From: Pristionchus mayeri
Lineage: Eukaryota > Nematoda > Chromadorea > Rhabditida > Neodiplogasteridae
Length of the DNA stretch: 64,000 nt
NCBI GenBank assembly: GCA_036245805.1
Contig: BTRK01000006.1
Span: forward strand, 26,320,365-26,384,364
Direction: 5' to 3'
Made by a program: the position numbers and the translations under genes
Part shown: positions 23,501 through 31,435 of the stretch, piece by piece
Layout of the letters: each line of letters begins with the position of its first letter
How positions within the stretch are numbered: the stretch's first letter is position 1
The notes under the pieces: generated by a model
Seen by the model: the letters and a program-made list of their open reading frames with translations, nothing else
The model's database searches: none
What the model was told of the DNA's origin: nothing

Positions 23501-26500
23501 GAATTTCTCCACTGTGAATGGCCGTGCTTCCAATCGTCGTGCGGGGCCTTGCCAGAGATTTCACAAGTTCAAGAACGTAGCTCATTGTTTTTACATGATC
23601 GCACAATCGAAGTGCACTATCGTGCATGATATTGAAACGAGAGATAATGCAGAATAAGACTTTATCGCAAGGTATCGATTCGTTCGTTTAAAAAACACAA
23701 AATTATTGCTCTTCCGGCGGCCTTGCGCTCGATGATCTTCTTGCTGCCGTTGTCGAGCTTTAGCTTGGTTATGGCGACCTGAATTAGAGCAGTTTGGATA
23801 TGATAAAGACGAACAACTGAAGCTGCTTTTAGACAAAAAATCTGTGAACGACGAACTTCTTGCGGTAGACGATCATGACGCGGCCGGAGTTGTCCTTGTA
23901 GTGTCCGCGGGTGACGATAACCTCATCGTCCATGCTAAACAGCAATTTCATCAGATAACGGTAATTATAATAAGGCAATAAGAGACGAAGTGGTGTAGTG
24001 GTCTATGGCGCACCCTCCCATTCCATCCCACCCGGGTTCGATTCCCGGCCGTGACACCGTCTCCGCCCCACCAAGGCGCCCACCCATTGGGGACGGGGAA
24101 TTGGTAGTCGTGACTAGATCACGCAGGTAAATAGGTCTGGCGAAAAGGTGGGCACTCCAGACTGAATCAGCCCATATTAACACTGGCCTAGCAGTGTTCT
24201 CCCGCGAGCCCAGTCTCGAAGACGGGATGTATCTTTACCTTTACCTTTTAACGGTAATTGGAAAACGAAAACTGCTTGCATTTCGAAATAGAGGACGCGT
24301 GCGGTTCCACAGCGCGATTGTTAATACTACTCGCTCTTAGTAACCTGATGGGAATGGCGCGGATCCCGTGCTTTCCGCGGGACTCCTTGGTGAGCGGACC
24401 TTATCTTCCTCTTGATGTGGGAAGGAGCTGGGAAGTTACGCTTGCGCGTATTATCCCGTTGGAGGACACGAAGGAGTTCTGCTTCATTATATCCTACGCA
24501 ATAAAAGCATTATAAACATCAAAAACACAAACAAACATGTCAAAACAAATCAACAGAAAGGGAAAACCGTTTCGAAACAAGGGACGCGTGAGGTACCGTA
24601 AGAAACAGTTCTCGATAACTTCAGGCGCATGATTTTATAAATTAATTACTGTAATACGAGTAGTCTTGCACATCCAATTCCATAGAGGGAGTTTTAAAAA
24701 TATTTTTCCGCCTGTCGGAATTAGTTGCTGGTTCTGAGCACCCGTGCAAGGAATTTCATTTTGTAAAAGTGTAGGGAGTACATAGGAACCACCAAATCGG
24801 AAAGTCAAATTTGGAATCCGGAAAAAGAGAAAATTCACAGTCACTGCATGAACTTTGGCAAATACATATTAAATTGCTGCAATCCTCTGATGGCTCTCTT
24901 GTATCAAACCTCCCTGATATTTCCAATCTTCTTGCTTCTAATTTTGCTACACATTTTACTCTTGACGATGGCGAGATCCCTTCCATTCCCTCTCACCCTC
25001 GCCCACCATTCATATCCAACATTTCCTTCTTTCCTCATGAAGTATGTAAAGCTCTGAAGAAGCTCTCACCCTCATGTTCTACTGGATTTGATAATATCCC
25101 TCAAATTATTTTTCGAAAATGCGCTTCAGCTCTTTCTCTTCCTCTTTGTGACATTTTCAACATTAGTATGCTATCTGGTATTGTCCCTTCTCATTGGAAA
25201 CATTCTCTTATCACACCACTCCCTAAGCCTGACAAGGACCACAAACTTCCTCACTCTTATCACCCTATATCTATAATTTCTCCTGCTTCTAAGACTATGG
25301 AACGGTTAGTCATAGATAAATTAGCACAATACCTATTTAGATTTGATACAATACCTAAGTATCAGCATGGATATCGTCCCGGTGCTTCAGTTGTCACTAA
25401 TGTTATTGACTGTGAAAATGACTGGACTCGTGCACACTCCCGTAAAGAAGTTACTGATGTTATTTATCTCGATTTTTCCCGTGCATTTGATACAGTTCCC
25501 TTTACCAAATTGATTTCCAAATGCTCTCATTACGGTATTCACGGGAATCTCCTAAACTGGATCTCTTCCTTTATAACTGACAGGCATTTCTCAGTCCGTT
25601 TGGGTGATTGTATTTCTGACTCTTTCCCAGTACTGTCCGGTGTACCTCAGGGATCCGTGCTAGGACCAATTCTTTTCACATTATATATTTCTGATATCAC
25701 TTACATACTCTATCAATTCCCCGATGTACGCATTCAAGCATATGCCGATGATATCAAATTGTACATTTCATACCCACTTGAATCATCTCAATCTAAGACT
25801 GCCCAACTTCAATGTGCTCTTGATGCTATTTACTCTTGGACTATTATTATCTTGGACTCTCTCTGAATCTAAGTGTACCCATCTTCACATAGGATCGACC
25901 CCTCCTTGTGATACCATAAACAATGTAATTCTCAAAAGCAATTCCCCACAACGTGATCTTGGTATTCAAGTTGTTCCTTCCCTTCTCCCTTCTCAAAAAA
26001 GTCTCCATTGTTGAACGTGCTAATAGGGCTAAGACTGCACTCCATATTATGCTGCGTGCTGTCTCAGTTAACTCCCCTGATATTCTTATTAAATGTTATC
26101 GCACGTATGTCCTTCCTCACCTTGATTTTGCTTGCCCTTTCTGGAATCCTTATACTAAGAAGGATAGTCAGACAATAGAGAAGGTCCAGGAACAATTCAC
26201 TCGAATTCTATTCTATCGATGCTTTCCTTCTTCATCCTATCCTCTCTCTCTTCTTTCCTACCCTAAACGTCTGTCTACTCTTGGTCTTCAAGCGCTTTCA
26301 GAGAGGAGAGTCATTTTTGACCTAGTTTTCGCCCGTAGGATTATGAATGACGACACAGTTCTCGATCGCAATAGATTCTTTACTTTCAAACCCCTTAGAG
26401 ATAGAACAAACACATTTGGAATTAATATTGAGGAAAACTAAATCAACACCTCGTTTCCATTGTTTTTCCAGAAGAGTTGCTAGTATGCTTAGTGAACTAC

Positions 26501-28820
26501 CTTCAGATGTTCATAGTTCCCCAAGTATTACTGTCTTTAAGAATAGATTACTCAAGTTAGACTTATCTAAATTCGCAATTTATCGTTAGTTATCCATTTT
26601 CCACTCCTTCTCGCATCCCCACTCCCATATTCATTTCTAACCCCCCCCCCCCCTCCCCCCACCCCTTAGAGATCTACGGATGCTGTTTCTCGGAGCATAG
26701 TCTACCTGGTCTACCCGAGTGCCTCCTCCTCGGTTCCCTCCTCATATGCAGACCAGAAGAAGACAGATGAGAACAGTTGACTAGATCTACGTATTTTCAG
26801 TATTGTACCCTCCTACCCGTCACGTAGCTCTATTACTTATATCCTCAGTATGAGGAGAGTCAATTATCTGTACGGTTATTCTATCAATTATTCGTATCTC
26901 GTTGCGCTTTCGGGCGTAGATAAAAAATATATATATATCTCTGCTGAATTACGATGTCCGCCTTCGGATATTCTCGTTCATATAGCCCTTCTATTCAATG
27001 GGAATGTCAAGTAAAATAATTGGCGAAATCGTTAGTTGAGAAAATTTGAAAACGAGATTGAAATTATACTAACAGTGAAAGGATACTGTAGCACGATCTT
27101 CGCATTATCACCGTTTTCTTATTGTATTCATTAAAAATATGTCAAAACTGCATTTCTTTGATAACTATTTGATGAAAGTAATGCTTCTGGGGGGGGGGGG
27201 GGGGCGGATATTTCCGCAACGGATTACCATTCGCTTGACAGAAGAAGTAGCAACATGGGTGTTATTGCATTGTTACCAGCATGTGCTCCCCCGCATTTGC
27301 ATATATATTTCTTGTTACCAGGCGATCTTGAGTTTCACTCCAAATCAACGACCCCGGGGTCATGGTTTATGCGTTTCCATGACCCCCTATCCGTTGAAAC
27401 TCAAGATAGCCTGGTAAAGAAATTTATATATGCAAATGCGGGGGAGCACATACTGGCAACAACAACTCCCATATTGGTACTCTTTCTGTCAAGCGAATGG
27501 TACTCCGTTGCGGAAATGTCCGCCCCCCATGCTTCTTGACGATCTTTGATGAAAATATAAATGTTTTTCAAAACTTGCCAAAAACATACACATTTTTTTG
27601 CCAAAATGACCCAAACATGCCCAGATTTTTCGATTTTCCCTACCTACCTTTTCCACCACTGAATATGAGCCAAGTCGAGAATAATACGACGGCCCGAATA
27701 TTAGTTGACCCAGCGTACTGGACCACACGCCTGAAATTCACGCGTTGCGACAGAAAGCACACCACGAAAGACGGAGTCGACAAAGGATGCCTCATGCTCT
27801 GTGAATTTGAATTTGTAATGAAAGCTGAGCATATTTATGGAATTCCACATCTCCGATTACCCCAAACACAACATAAAAGTAATATTTAGAAGAATTCTAA
27901 ATTTTTCGTGGTGCCCCCTAGAAAGTACATGATATGTTTCATTTTTACCAAAATCCTGTACTTTTAGAGCTTTGTAGTAGATTAAATTCCTTGAACTTAA
28001 GATTCAAAAGCTTTGGTTATCGCCAAGACGTACAAGTCCACTCCCTCCCCTATATCCCAAAATTCGGTACTTCTGCAGTTAAGGGACACGAGGCTCCGCC
28101 AACTTTTCTCCAAAAGTCATTTTAAAAACTGTTAAAATAAGAAGTATGCATATTTTGAAATGGTTTCGATGTGTACCTTTACGAGGTCATTCCTTCGTCA
28201 AAAAGCTTAAATATGAGCAAGGTTTCAAAAGAATACCGGATTCACTCAATCCCACACGCAGGTCAAAATAAATCCAAGATTCAACAAGACAAAATTTCAG
28301 TCCTGCCTCATACCTTTATTAAGAGACTAAATGTTACAAGTGGTTTATAAGCTGATATTGGATAGGAAGTACTTGTTGTGCAGGCAGATGAGTGTGTGAG
28401 AATGGAGTTGAATCGATGCGTTCCCCCAACCCCGAATGCCCCTCTGGACGCTACTCCCATCTCCTCCTCTGCATACCCTCCGATGATGACTGCTGAACTC
28501 AATCCATATGCAATGCACAATCCCTACTTGTGAGTCTCTGCGTATCGAATGAGTATGCTACGGGACGAAGTGGTTGATGAAATGGTTTAGTCTCTTGAGC
28601 TTCTCTCCACTCCATCAGCAGCAGCCATTCGATCCTCTCACTGGAATGGGGCAGATGATGGGAGGAGTGCCAGCGAGTCTTCCCCATCGTGAGTCAACTA
28701 CCATTCCATCTCCAAGTTAATTGTTGAGAGTCACCTACACTCGTTGGATGTGCCCTCTCTCCTCTCTCTTCCCCCTCCGGAACAGCTCCTCCGACTGGAG
28801 GTAGGAGAAGAAGTGGATGA
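5591..28820 (+). CDS. DRAP1: NC2-alpha / DRAP1-like TBP-associated repressor
   Basis: Eight exons join in phase to a 290-aa protein: 5591-5720, 12588-12772, 12816-12867, 20907-21021, 21127-21247, 28384-28529, 28600-28688, 28786-28820 (stop TGA). Residues 1-105 are a Gln/Ser/Pro-rich leader ending KRRRFSGAKI. Residues about 103-178 form a histone fold: TRIKKVMQSDEEIGRMA, then SVPVAVGRSMEHFAEKFL, then NTGARTLAPHHLKLAM and FAFLEPIL. This matches NC2-alpha (ARIKKIMQTDEEIG... SHLK...FDFL) better than NF-YC. The tail (202-290) is Pro/Met/Gln-rich and ends GGRRRSG. Family knowledge: NC2-alpha pairs with NC2-beta on TBP-DNA and represses or tunes Pol II initiation. The start ATG lies 3 bases after an acceptor-like TTGTAG, consistent with trans-splicing. 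Introns 1, 3 and 5 are 6.9, 8.0 and 7.1 kb of transposons; the others are 43-105 nt. The weak points are the exon 4 acceptor (GGTAG) and donor (CT/GTCAGC), both chosen by phase and homology. Confidence 0.85.
7167..7656. repeat. Long inverted repeat (foldback) in NC2-alpha intron 1
   Basis: Two arms of about 175 bp face each other: the phrase GTCGGCTGCAGGCTGCTCCCA at 7213-7233 returns reversed near 7590-7610, and TCTATCGATACATGCAAACC returns near 7488-7507. The spacer is about 140 bp. It carries no open frame of note and is likely a non-autonomous foldback DNA element. Confidence 0.8.
7846..8837. mobile_element. TA-flanked foldback element, TCACGCC ends
   Basis: Begins TCACGCCTCTCATGGGAGAA and ends with the reverse form ...TCGTGAATGGCGTGA, with TA on both sides (7844-7845 and 8838-8839). 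Almost the whole 0.99 kb is one palindrome centred near 8330. Elements at 52469-53722 and 54414-55303 share the ends, so this is a family. TA target and foldback build fit a non-autonomous Tc1/mariner-type element (inference). Confidence 0.78.
9011..10251 (+). mobile_element. Full-length mariner element
   Basis: 1241 bp with terminal inverted repeats (TTGGGGTGTCCGGAAAGTTC at the left; the right end reads GAACTTTCCGGAAACCCCAA), flanked by TA (9009-9010, 10252-10253). The inverted copy of the host element at 22441-22464 has the sequence without the mariner (GTTTCTATGATT when reversed), confirming TA duplication. It carries one transposase gene. Length and structure are those of canonical mariners (about 1.3 kb). 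Confidence 0.93.
9172..10187 (+). pseudogene. Mariner transposase with one frameshift near the C-terminus
   Basis: The reading frame opens at ATG 9172 and shows the mariner order: N-terminal helix-turn-helix region with linker (DQPRSGRPP), first catalytic Asp in ATDEKWI, second in LLMDNARPH, third in SPDLSPCDYH. There are 34 residues between the second and third Asp, the DD34D signature of mariner. The frame breaks at about 10075, where one T appears to be missing (GGGTTTCGTGAAC), giving an early stop at 10078-10080. The next frame continues the expected tail (VNWAVSKKPAFWKRG ... KKGAYIGH) to a stop at 10185-10187. As written it would make a protein lacking about 36 residues; the catalytic core is intact. 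The frameshift may be real decay or a sequencing error. It cuts and pastes mariner DNA at TA sites. Confidence 0.9.
11104..12543. mobile_element. Large TA-flanked foldback, TCACGAGTC ends
   Basis: A 1.44-kb near-perfect palindrome. It begins TCACGAGTCAGTGGATG and ends with the reverse (CACTGACTCGTGA), with TA outside both ends. Arms of about 0.65 kb surround a short centre near 11820. Related ends occur at 13397, 18331 and 30193. It sits about 45 bp before NC2-alpha exon 2. Confidence 0.85.
12873..13290 (+). pseudogene. 3' fragment of a LINE reverse-transcriptase ORF
   Basis: Broken frames encode pieces typical of the C-terminus of CR1/Jockey-type LINE proteins: KELEKVQNYFTRRLFMRCFG, then NTVFDRN-like and NNPGSNHNYRHNSFFPRAAR. 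The sibling LINE at 24.8-27.0 kb has the same blocks (IEKVQEQFTRILFYRCF, DDTVLDRNRF). Frames are interrupted; no function expected. The same fragment recurs inverted at 30310-30560. Confidence 0.7.
13397..13690. repeat. TCACGAGTC-type foldback remnant
   Basis: Begins TATCACGAGTCGGTGGATG and runs through a phrase GCGTGCTCGGGGGGCAATTTCC. An inverted copy, nearly identical, lies at 29935-30197. Only one end of the parent foldback is recognisable here. Confidence 0.65.
13691..13916. other. Unassigned intron sequence
   Basis: About 225 bp between the foldback remnant and the Penelope-like element, in NC2-alpha intron 3. I see no gene, repeat arm or terminal motif. Confidence 0.4.
13917..17505 (-). 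mobile_element. Penelope-like retroelement with 552-bp terminal direct repeats
   Basis: Two direct repeats of 552 bp (13917-14468 and 16954-17505) differ at only about two visible positions, so insertion or amplification was recent. Between and across them, on the minus strand, lies a reverse transcriptase followed by a GIY-YIG endonuclease, the order that defines Penelope-like elements. The repeats include an A/G-rich minisatellite-like tract (14157-14372). They are oriented as tandem 'pseudo-LTRs', usual for this class. The element lies antisense inside NC2-alpha intron 3. Confidence 0.9.
14361..16983 (-). pseudogene. Penelope-like polyprotein: reverse transcriptase + GIY-YIG, one frameshift
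   Basis: Reading starts in the 5' repeat near 16983. The first frame (664 codons, to 14989) carries RT motifs: SDKGGDFFIL, PIIVGCGGPTDRVSWFLS, FDVSALYTNV, GLAMGNRLAPILA, catalytic RYIDDFIVI, FLNFQL, and TKWYRKPANRN. At about 15015 the sense continues in the frame ending at 14361, which carries a Cys-rich linker (CPMRDRCFFCPTGGVGC) and the GIY-YIG nuclease (GVVYLIKCSLCSLSYVGETG ... LRAYDH ... KIAEALYIAKINPALN). A single frameshift joins the two, so the element is nearly intact. Known role: target-primed reverse transcription with nicking by the GIY-YIG domain. The frameshift could be an assembly error. Confidence 0.9.
17506..18350. repeat. Foldback remnant related to the 11.1-12.5 kb element
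   Basis: The segment 18110-18340 repeats, with changes, the right arm at 12330-12545 (TTTTGAGCCCAGTGCTATCT, then AGCCGGCTCTGGGAC, then CACTGACTCGTGATAC). The left part 17506-18050 is AT-rich and unassigned. A third partial copy is at 20650-20865. Confidence 0.6.
18527..18738. mobile_element. 212-bp hAT-like MITE
   Basis: Begins TAGGGTGGCTGAAATGGATC and ends with its reverse (CATTTCAGCCACCCTA). It is flanked by the perfect 8-bp direct repeat ATAAGTAC (18519-18526 and 18739-18746). TAGGG-type ends and 8-bp duplications are hAT hallmarks. Internal sequence includes palindromic GACGGTTAACCGTC motifs and a GA/CT-rich stretch. No coding capacity. Confidence 0.88.
18747..19995. other. Unassigned intron sequence
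   Basis: About 1.25 kb of NC2-alpha intron 3 without a recognisable gene. The sequence is AT-rich in its second half (T and A runs near 19880-19930). No matching inverted arms were found. Confidence 0.4.
20000..20597. mobile_element. TTAA MITE, copy 2, carrying a nested element
   Basis: Begins AGTTACCGGACGAGGAC and ends CGTCCTCGTCCGGTAACT, flanked by TTAA on both sides (19996-19999, 20598-20601). It is the same element as the copies at 3.7, 39.3 and 46.1 kb but is longer because a CACGGC-end element is inserted at 20123-20508. Confidence 0.88.
20123..20508. mobile_element. CACGGC-end MITE nested in a TTAA MITE
   Basis: 386 bp starting CACGGCAATTTTTTTCTCGA and ending TCGAAAAAATTGCCGTG. It is flanked by the 6-bp direct repeat GGAAAG (20117-20122, 20509-20514). 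The three other copies of the host MITE keep the unfilled site (AAGGGAAAGCCGGAAATG), so the 6-bp duplication is directly demonstrated. No long reading frame. Confidence 0.88.
22082..23526. mobile_element. CACGGC-end element X, copy 2 (inverted), split by a hAT MITE
   Basis: Begins CACGGCCCTCTACTCG and ends GTGAATGGCCGTG, flanked by the 6-bp direct repeat CTTCCA (22076-22081 and 23527-23532). It is the reverse complement of element X at 8873-10627, and each copy has a different transposon inside it. The flanking halves align closely, which allows the empty site of each inner insertion to be read from the other copy. Confidence 0.82.
22465..23390. mobile_element. 926-bp hAT-like non-autonomous element
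   Basis: Begins TAGGGACGGCAGCCCG and ends ACCGTTGCCCTCCCTA, flanked by the perfect 8-bp duplication GAAACGAA (22457-22464 and 23391-23398). The mariner-bearing copy of element X shows one GAAACGAA-equivalent at this place, confirming the duplication. A relative lies at 42400-43027. No transposase is encoded. Confidence 0.88.
23700..24487 (-). pseudogene. rpl-26: Ribosomal protein L26 pseudogene with retained intron
   Basis: Minus-strand pieces match eL/uL24-family RPL26 in order: an MKQNSFVSS-like start at 24487, then (other frame) RKRNFPAPSHIKRKIRSA, then (third frame) PLTKESRGKHGIRAIPI, then MDDEVIVTRGHYKDNSGRV-MIVYRKKFVVH, then VAITKLKLDNGSKKIIERKA. At least two frameshifts break the N-terminal part, about 25 residues are missing before VAITKLK, and the C-terminus is lost. 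Between AIPI and MDDEV lies sequence bounded by GT...TTTAG, which looks like a retained intron; this argues for a DNA-level duplicate rather than a retrocopy. A SINE interrupts that intron. The functional gene must lie elsewhere. Confidence 0.75.
23967..24248 (+). mobile_element. tRNA-derived SINE
   Basis: Contains a Pol III A box (TGGTGTAGTGGTC, from 23991) and B box (GGTTCGATTCC, 24035-24045), about 45 bp apart, then a tRNA-unrelated body and a TCTTTACCTTTACCTTT tail. Flanked by the 11-bp direct repeat TAACGGTAATT (23956-23966 and 24249-24259), as expected of target-primed insertion by a LINE. Transcribed by Pol III if active. It lies inside the rpl-26 pseudogene. Confidence 0.82.
24790..26985 (+). 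mobile_element. 5'-truncated CR1/Jockey-like LINE
   Basis: Codes in broken frames for the reverse transcriptase part of ORF2 (see next entry) and then a 3' non-coding tail up to about 26985, ending near TTGCGCTTTCGGGCGTAGAT. A poly-C run lies at 26641-26652. The 5' endonuclease region is absent. A similar 3' phrase (GTCGCTTTCTGGGCGCAGAT) occurs near 3276, probably another copy's end. Confidence 0.8.
24811..26589 (+). pseudogene. LINE reverse transcriptase, frameshifted
   Basis: The main frame (to 25866) shows non-LTR RT blocks: STGFDNIPQIIFRKCA, IVPSHWKHSLITPLPKP, SYHPISIISPASKTMERL, YQHGYRPGASVVTNV, YLDFSRAFDTVPFTKLISK, LSGVPQGSVLGPILFTLYI and the catalytic AYADDIKLY. After a shift, 25990-26441 carries RANRAKTALHIML, CYRTYVLPHLDFACPFWNPY and EKVQEQFTRILFYRCF; a third frame ends RVASMLSELPSDVHSSPSIT ... 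RLLKLDLSKFAIYR. Gene order and motifs are those of CR1/Jockey-like elements. Frameshifts near 25860 and 26430 make it dead as read. Confidence 0.87.
27186..27532. repeat. Foldback flanked by a poly-G run
   Basis: Arms of about 170 bp: CCGCAACGGATTACCATTCG at 27213-27232 returns reversed near 27495-27515, and GAGTTTCACTCCAAATCAACG / CCGTTGAAACTC mark the centre at about 27360. The left edge is a run of about 15 G, echoed by GGGGGG-complementary CCCCCC at 27522-27527. Confidence 0.75.
27533..28383. other. Intron remainder with a small open frame
   Basis: The last 0.85 kb of NC2-alpha intron 5. A plus-strand frame over about 27663-27889 reads like protein (ILVDPAYWTTRLKFTRCDRK, CLMLCEFEFVMKAEH) but has no recognised domain and no clear splice signals in phase with NC2-alpha. 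It may be a gene or transposon fragment. Confidence 0.35.
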
Positions 28821-28829
28821 GTGAGGAAC

Positions 28830-29329
28830 NNNNNNNNNNNNNNNNNNNNNNNNNNNNNNNNNNNNNNNNNNNNNNNNNNNNNNNNNNNNNNNNNNNNNNN
28901 NNNNNNNNNNNNNNNNNNNNNNNNNNNNNNNNNNNNNNNNNNNNNNNNNNNNNNNNNNNNNNNNNNNNNNNNNNNNNNNNNNNNNNNNNNNNNNNNNNNN
29001 NNNNNNNNNNNNNNNNNNNNNNNNNNNNNNNNNNNNNNNNNNNNNNNNNNNNNNNNNNNNNNNNNNNNNNNNNNNNNNNNNNNNNNNNNNNNNNNNNNNN
29101 NNNNNNNNNNNNNNNNNNNNNNNNNNNNNNNNNNNNNNNNNNNNNNNNNNNNNNNNNNNNNNNNNNNNNNNNNNNNNNNNNNNNNNNNNNNNNNNNNNNN
29201 NNNNNNNNNNNNNNNNNNNNNNNNNNNNNNNNNNNNNNNNNNNNNNNNNNNNNNNNNNNNNNNNNNNNNNNNNNNNNNNNNNNNNNNNNNNNNNNNNNNN
29301 NNNNNNNNNNNNNNNNNNNNNNNNNNNNN
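28830..29329. other. Assembly gap (500 N)
   Basis: Exactly 500 unknown bases starting 9 bp after the NC2-alpha stop codon. The round number suggests a placeholder length. The 3' UTR and polyadenylation site of NC2-alpha are hidden or displaced. Confidence 1.
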
Positions 29330-29905
29330 GTTGTCACAAAAATGACCAAACGTCAAATTCTTTCCTATGAAGAGACATAATTCATGTGATAATGCCTAGT
29401 TACTTGGTAGTTGCCAACTAGCTTACTGGACACTATCCTGGACCCCTGAATTGCGCTGTACATTTATTACAACACTCGAAATTTTCAACATGTTTTTAAA
29501 ATTTTCATCGATGTTGATACCAACAAAGGTTCCAAACGACAATAAATAATTTATAACGAATTTGCATTGCAAAGTTAGAGCGATTGATTAGTAAAGAACC
29601 AAGAAAATTTGAAAATTCCGAAAATCACCTTAATTCGGCAAGATAAAAATGAAAACTTTTGATGTTTTTCGGCGGTCGTTAAAGTAAGATGCAATTTTAA
29701 ATGTTCAATTGAAAGGTCCACTGCTACATCTAATTCAGAACAAACCAGAGTTTTGAAACTTCAAAGAAAACGACATTATAGATTTTTCAAACAGTGGCCA
29801 AAAAACGCACATTTGTTACTATTTCATCATCACTAGGTAATCATTCAAAGAAATAGCCTTCGCAAAATATATTTAAGGAAGATCTATAAAAGATATGAGG
29901 GATGA
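29330..29905. other. Intergenic, nothing recognised
   Basis: AT-rich sequence after the gap with no exon, terminal repeat or palindrome that I can support. Confidence 0.4.
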
Positions 29906-30560
29906 TTAATTGCATTGACTTATGATTCGTGAGAAAATAAATTCAGAAAAACATAAAATAAAAACTAAATTATAATGGTAATTTGAATTCGCGGGCGAGT
30001 GGAAATTGCCCCCCGAGCACGCACTTTCGAATTCACCAAACGTTGAAAAATTTAAATAATTGAGGACACCTAGATTTTTCGAAATCACATTACTATAGCA
30101 TTCTGCTACTATAATAAGAACTAGAACAGGAAAACCTTTTTTTTCCAAAATTGTTCCCGAGTGGGTCACTTTTCATCCACCGACTCGTGATACATTTGAT
30201 ATTTTTTACATATATATATATGCTATTTCGTACGAAATAACGTGAGATAACATTAAAAATAGAACAGGAAAATGAGAATCACTGGTTAATGACTGGATAA
30301 AAGGGTCATGAAGTCAGGAGGACCTATTCAGGGGAACTGGTTTCATTCTCGGTATTTACTAAAAGCCTTGCCGCTCTTGGAAAGAAGCTATTGTGTCTGT
30401 AGTTATGGTTCGATCCAGGGTTGTTGAAGTTCATGACGTTTCGCGTGTGGTAAATTTTGAAATAATGTTGTTTTCGGTTGGATATACTACATTTGCCTCG
30501 GATGAGATTTGTGGCTACTCTTACATCAATCGCTATTCTACGCTTCTCTAGGGACTCAAT
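29906..30560 (-). repeat. Inverted duplicate of 12.9-13.7 kb composite
   Basis: Reading the minus strand reproduces the order LINE C-terminal fragment, LINE tail (CGAAATAGCATATAT region), then TCACGAGTC foldback remnant with GCGTGCTCGGGGGGCAATTT. The plus-strand phrase ATTTGAATTCGCGGGCGAGT is the reverse of 13590-13609. It lies about 17 kb from its partner. Confidence 0.8.
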
Positions 30561-31435
30561 GCCTAGTTTCTTATTGCGGTCGAAAACTTGGTCAGTCCCT
30601 ATGTTTTCAGAGAAATCTATGACACAAAATATTTTTCAGTCGCATCCATTCCTGCATTCTTACATGAGATCCGTGATATAATGTGAAATGTTGTTTGTTG
30701 GTTATATTTTTTTTTGGATATCTATTAGTGAATAGTTTTGTTGCACCGGTTTCCGATGTTTGCTTTTTCACTGTCGTGTAGACCTGTGTCGAGAAAAGAA
30801 TTTGCGTCTTAATTTTTTTGATTTTATAATTTGAGGAATCAAATGAAGCAGATCGTCTACTGATGCCTCCACCGCCTCTTCTTCCGATGAAACCATCTCA
30901 ATAAGCGTGATGTTGTCGTTTAACAGTATAGCTATTTATTCATCCGTGCAATTGATCTTCTGTTCGTTGCTGCTCTTGTTCAATGATTGGACGCACCCCA
31001 CTATCTTAGATATAATTATCGATAGCTGATCTAATTCTTCTCAGTATTATTAATGTTTCAGAACGTTTTAATTTTGGCTATGAATTTTTTCCTCATAGAA
31101 GCTTTATCTGTAACTGATAGTAAATAATAACTGTTGCTTCTCTCTCCCCTTTGTGATGTCGACAGTCTTCTACCGGTTGGTAATTCATCCCCTGGCAACT
31201 CCCCTTCGTTTTGTTCTGTCATTCCCGCCACTCAATCTCATATTGAAATGTTCAAACGTACACACGTGAAACAAATTTTACAGACCACACGATAAACACA
31301 TATAATATGTACAGGAGGAAGTTGAATGTATGGTAGGTATAGGTACATCCGTTCTTCGAGACTGGGCACACTTCTAGGCCAGTGTCAATGTATGGCAGAG
31401 CGAATAACAGAGGAATTCTGAGAGGATCGAGAAAC
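30561..31435. other. Intergenic, nothing recognised
   Basis: About 0.87 kb between the inverted composite and the next foldback, with no supported gene. Confidence 0.35.

Noticed and set aside
23985..24050. Possible tRNA gene
   Set aside because: A and B boxes are present but the flanks do not pair into an acceptor stem, a tail and an 11-bp target duplication follow; it is a SINE.
28694..29380. Long open frames across 28.7-29.4 kb and 57.98-58.67 kb
   Set aside because: They consist almost wholly of N translated as X across assembly gaps.
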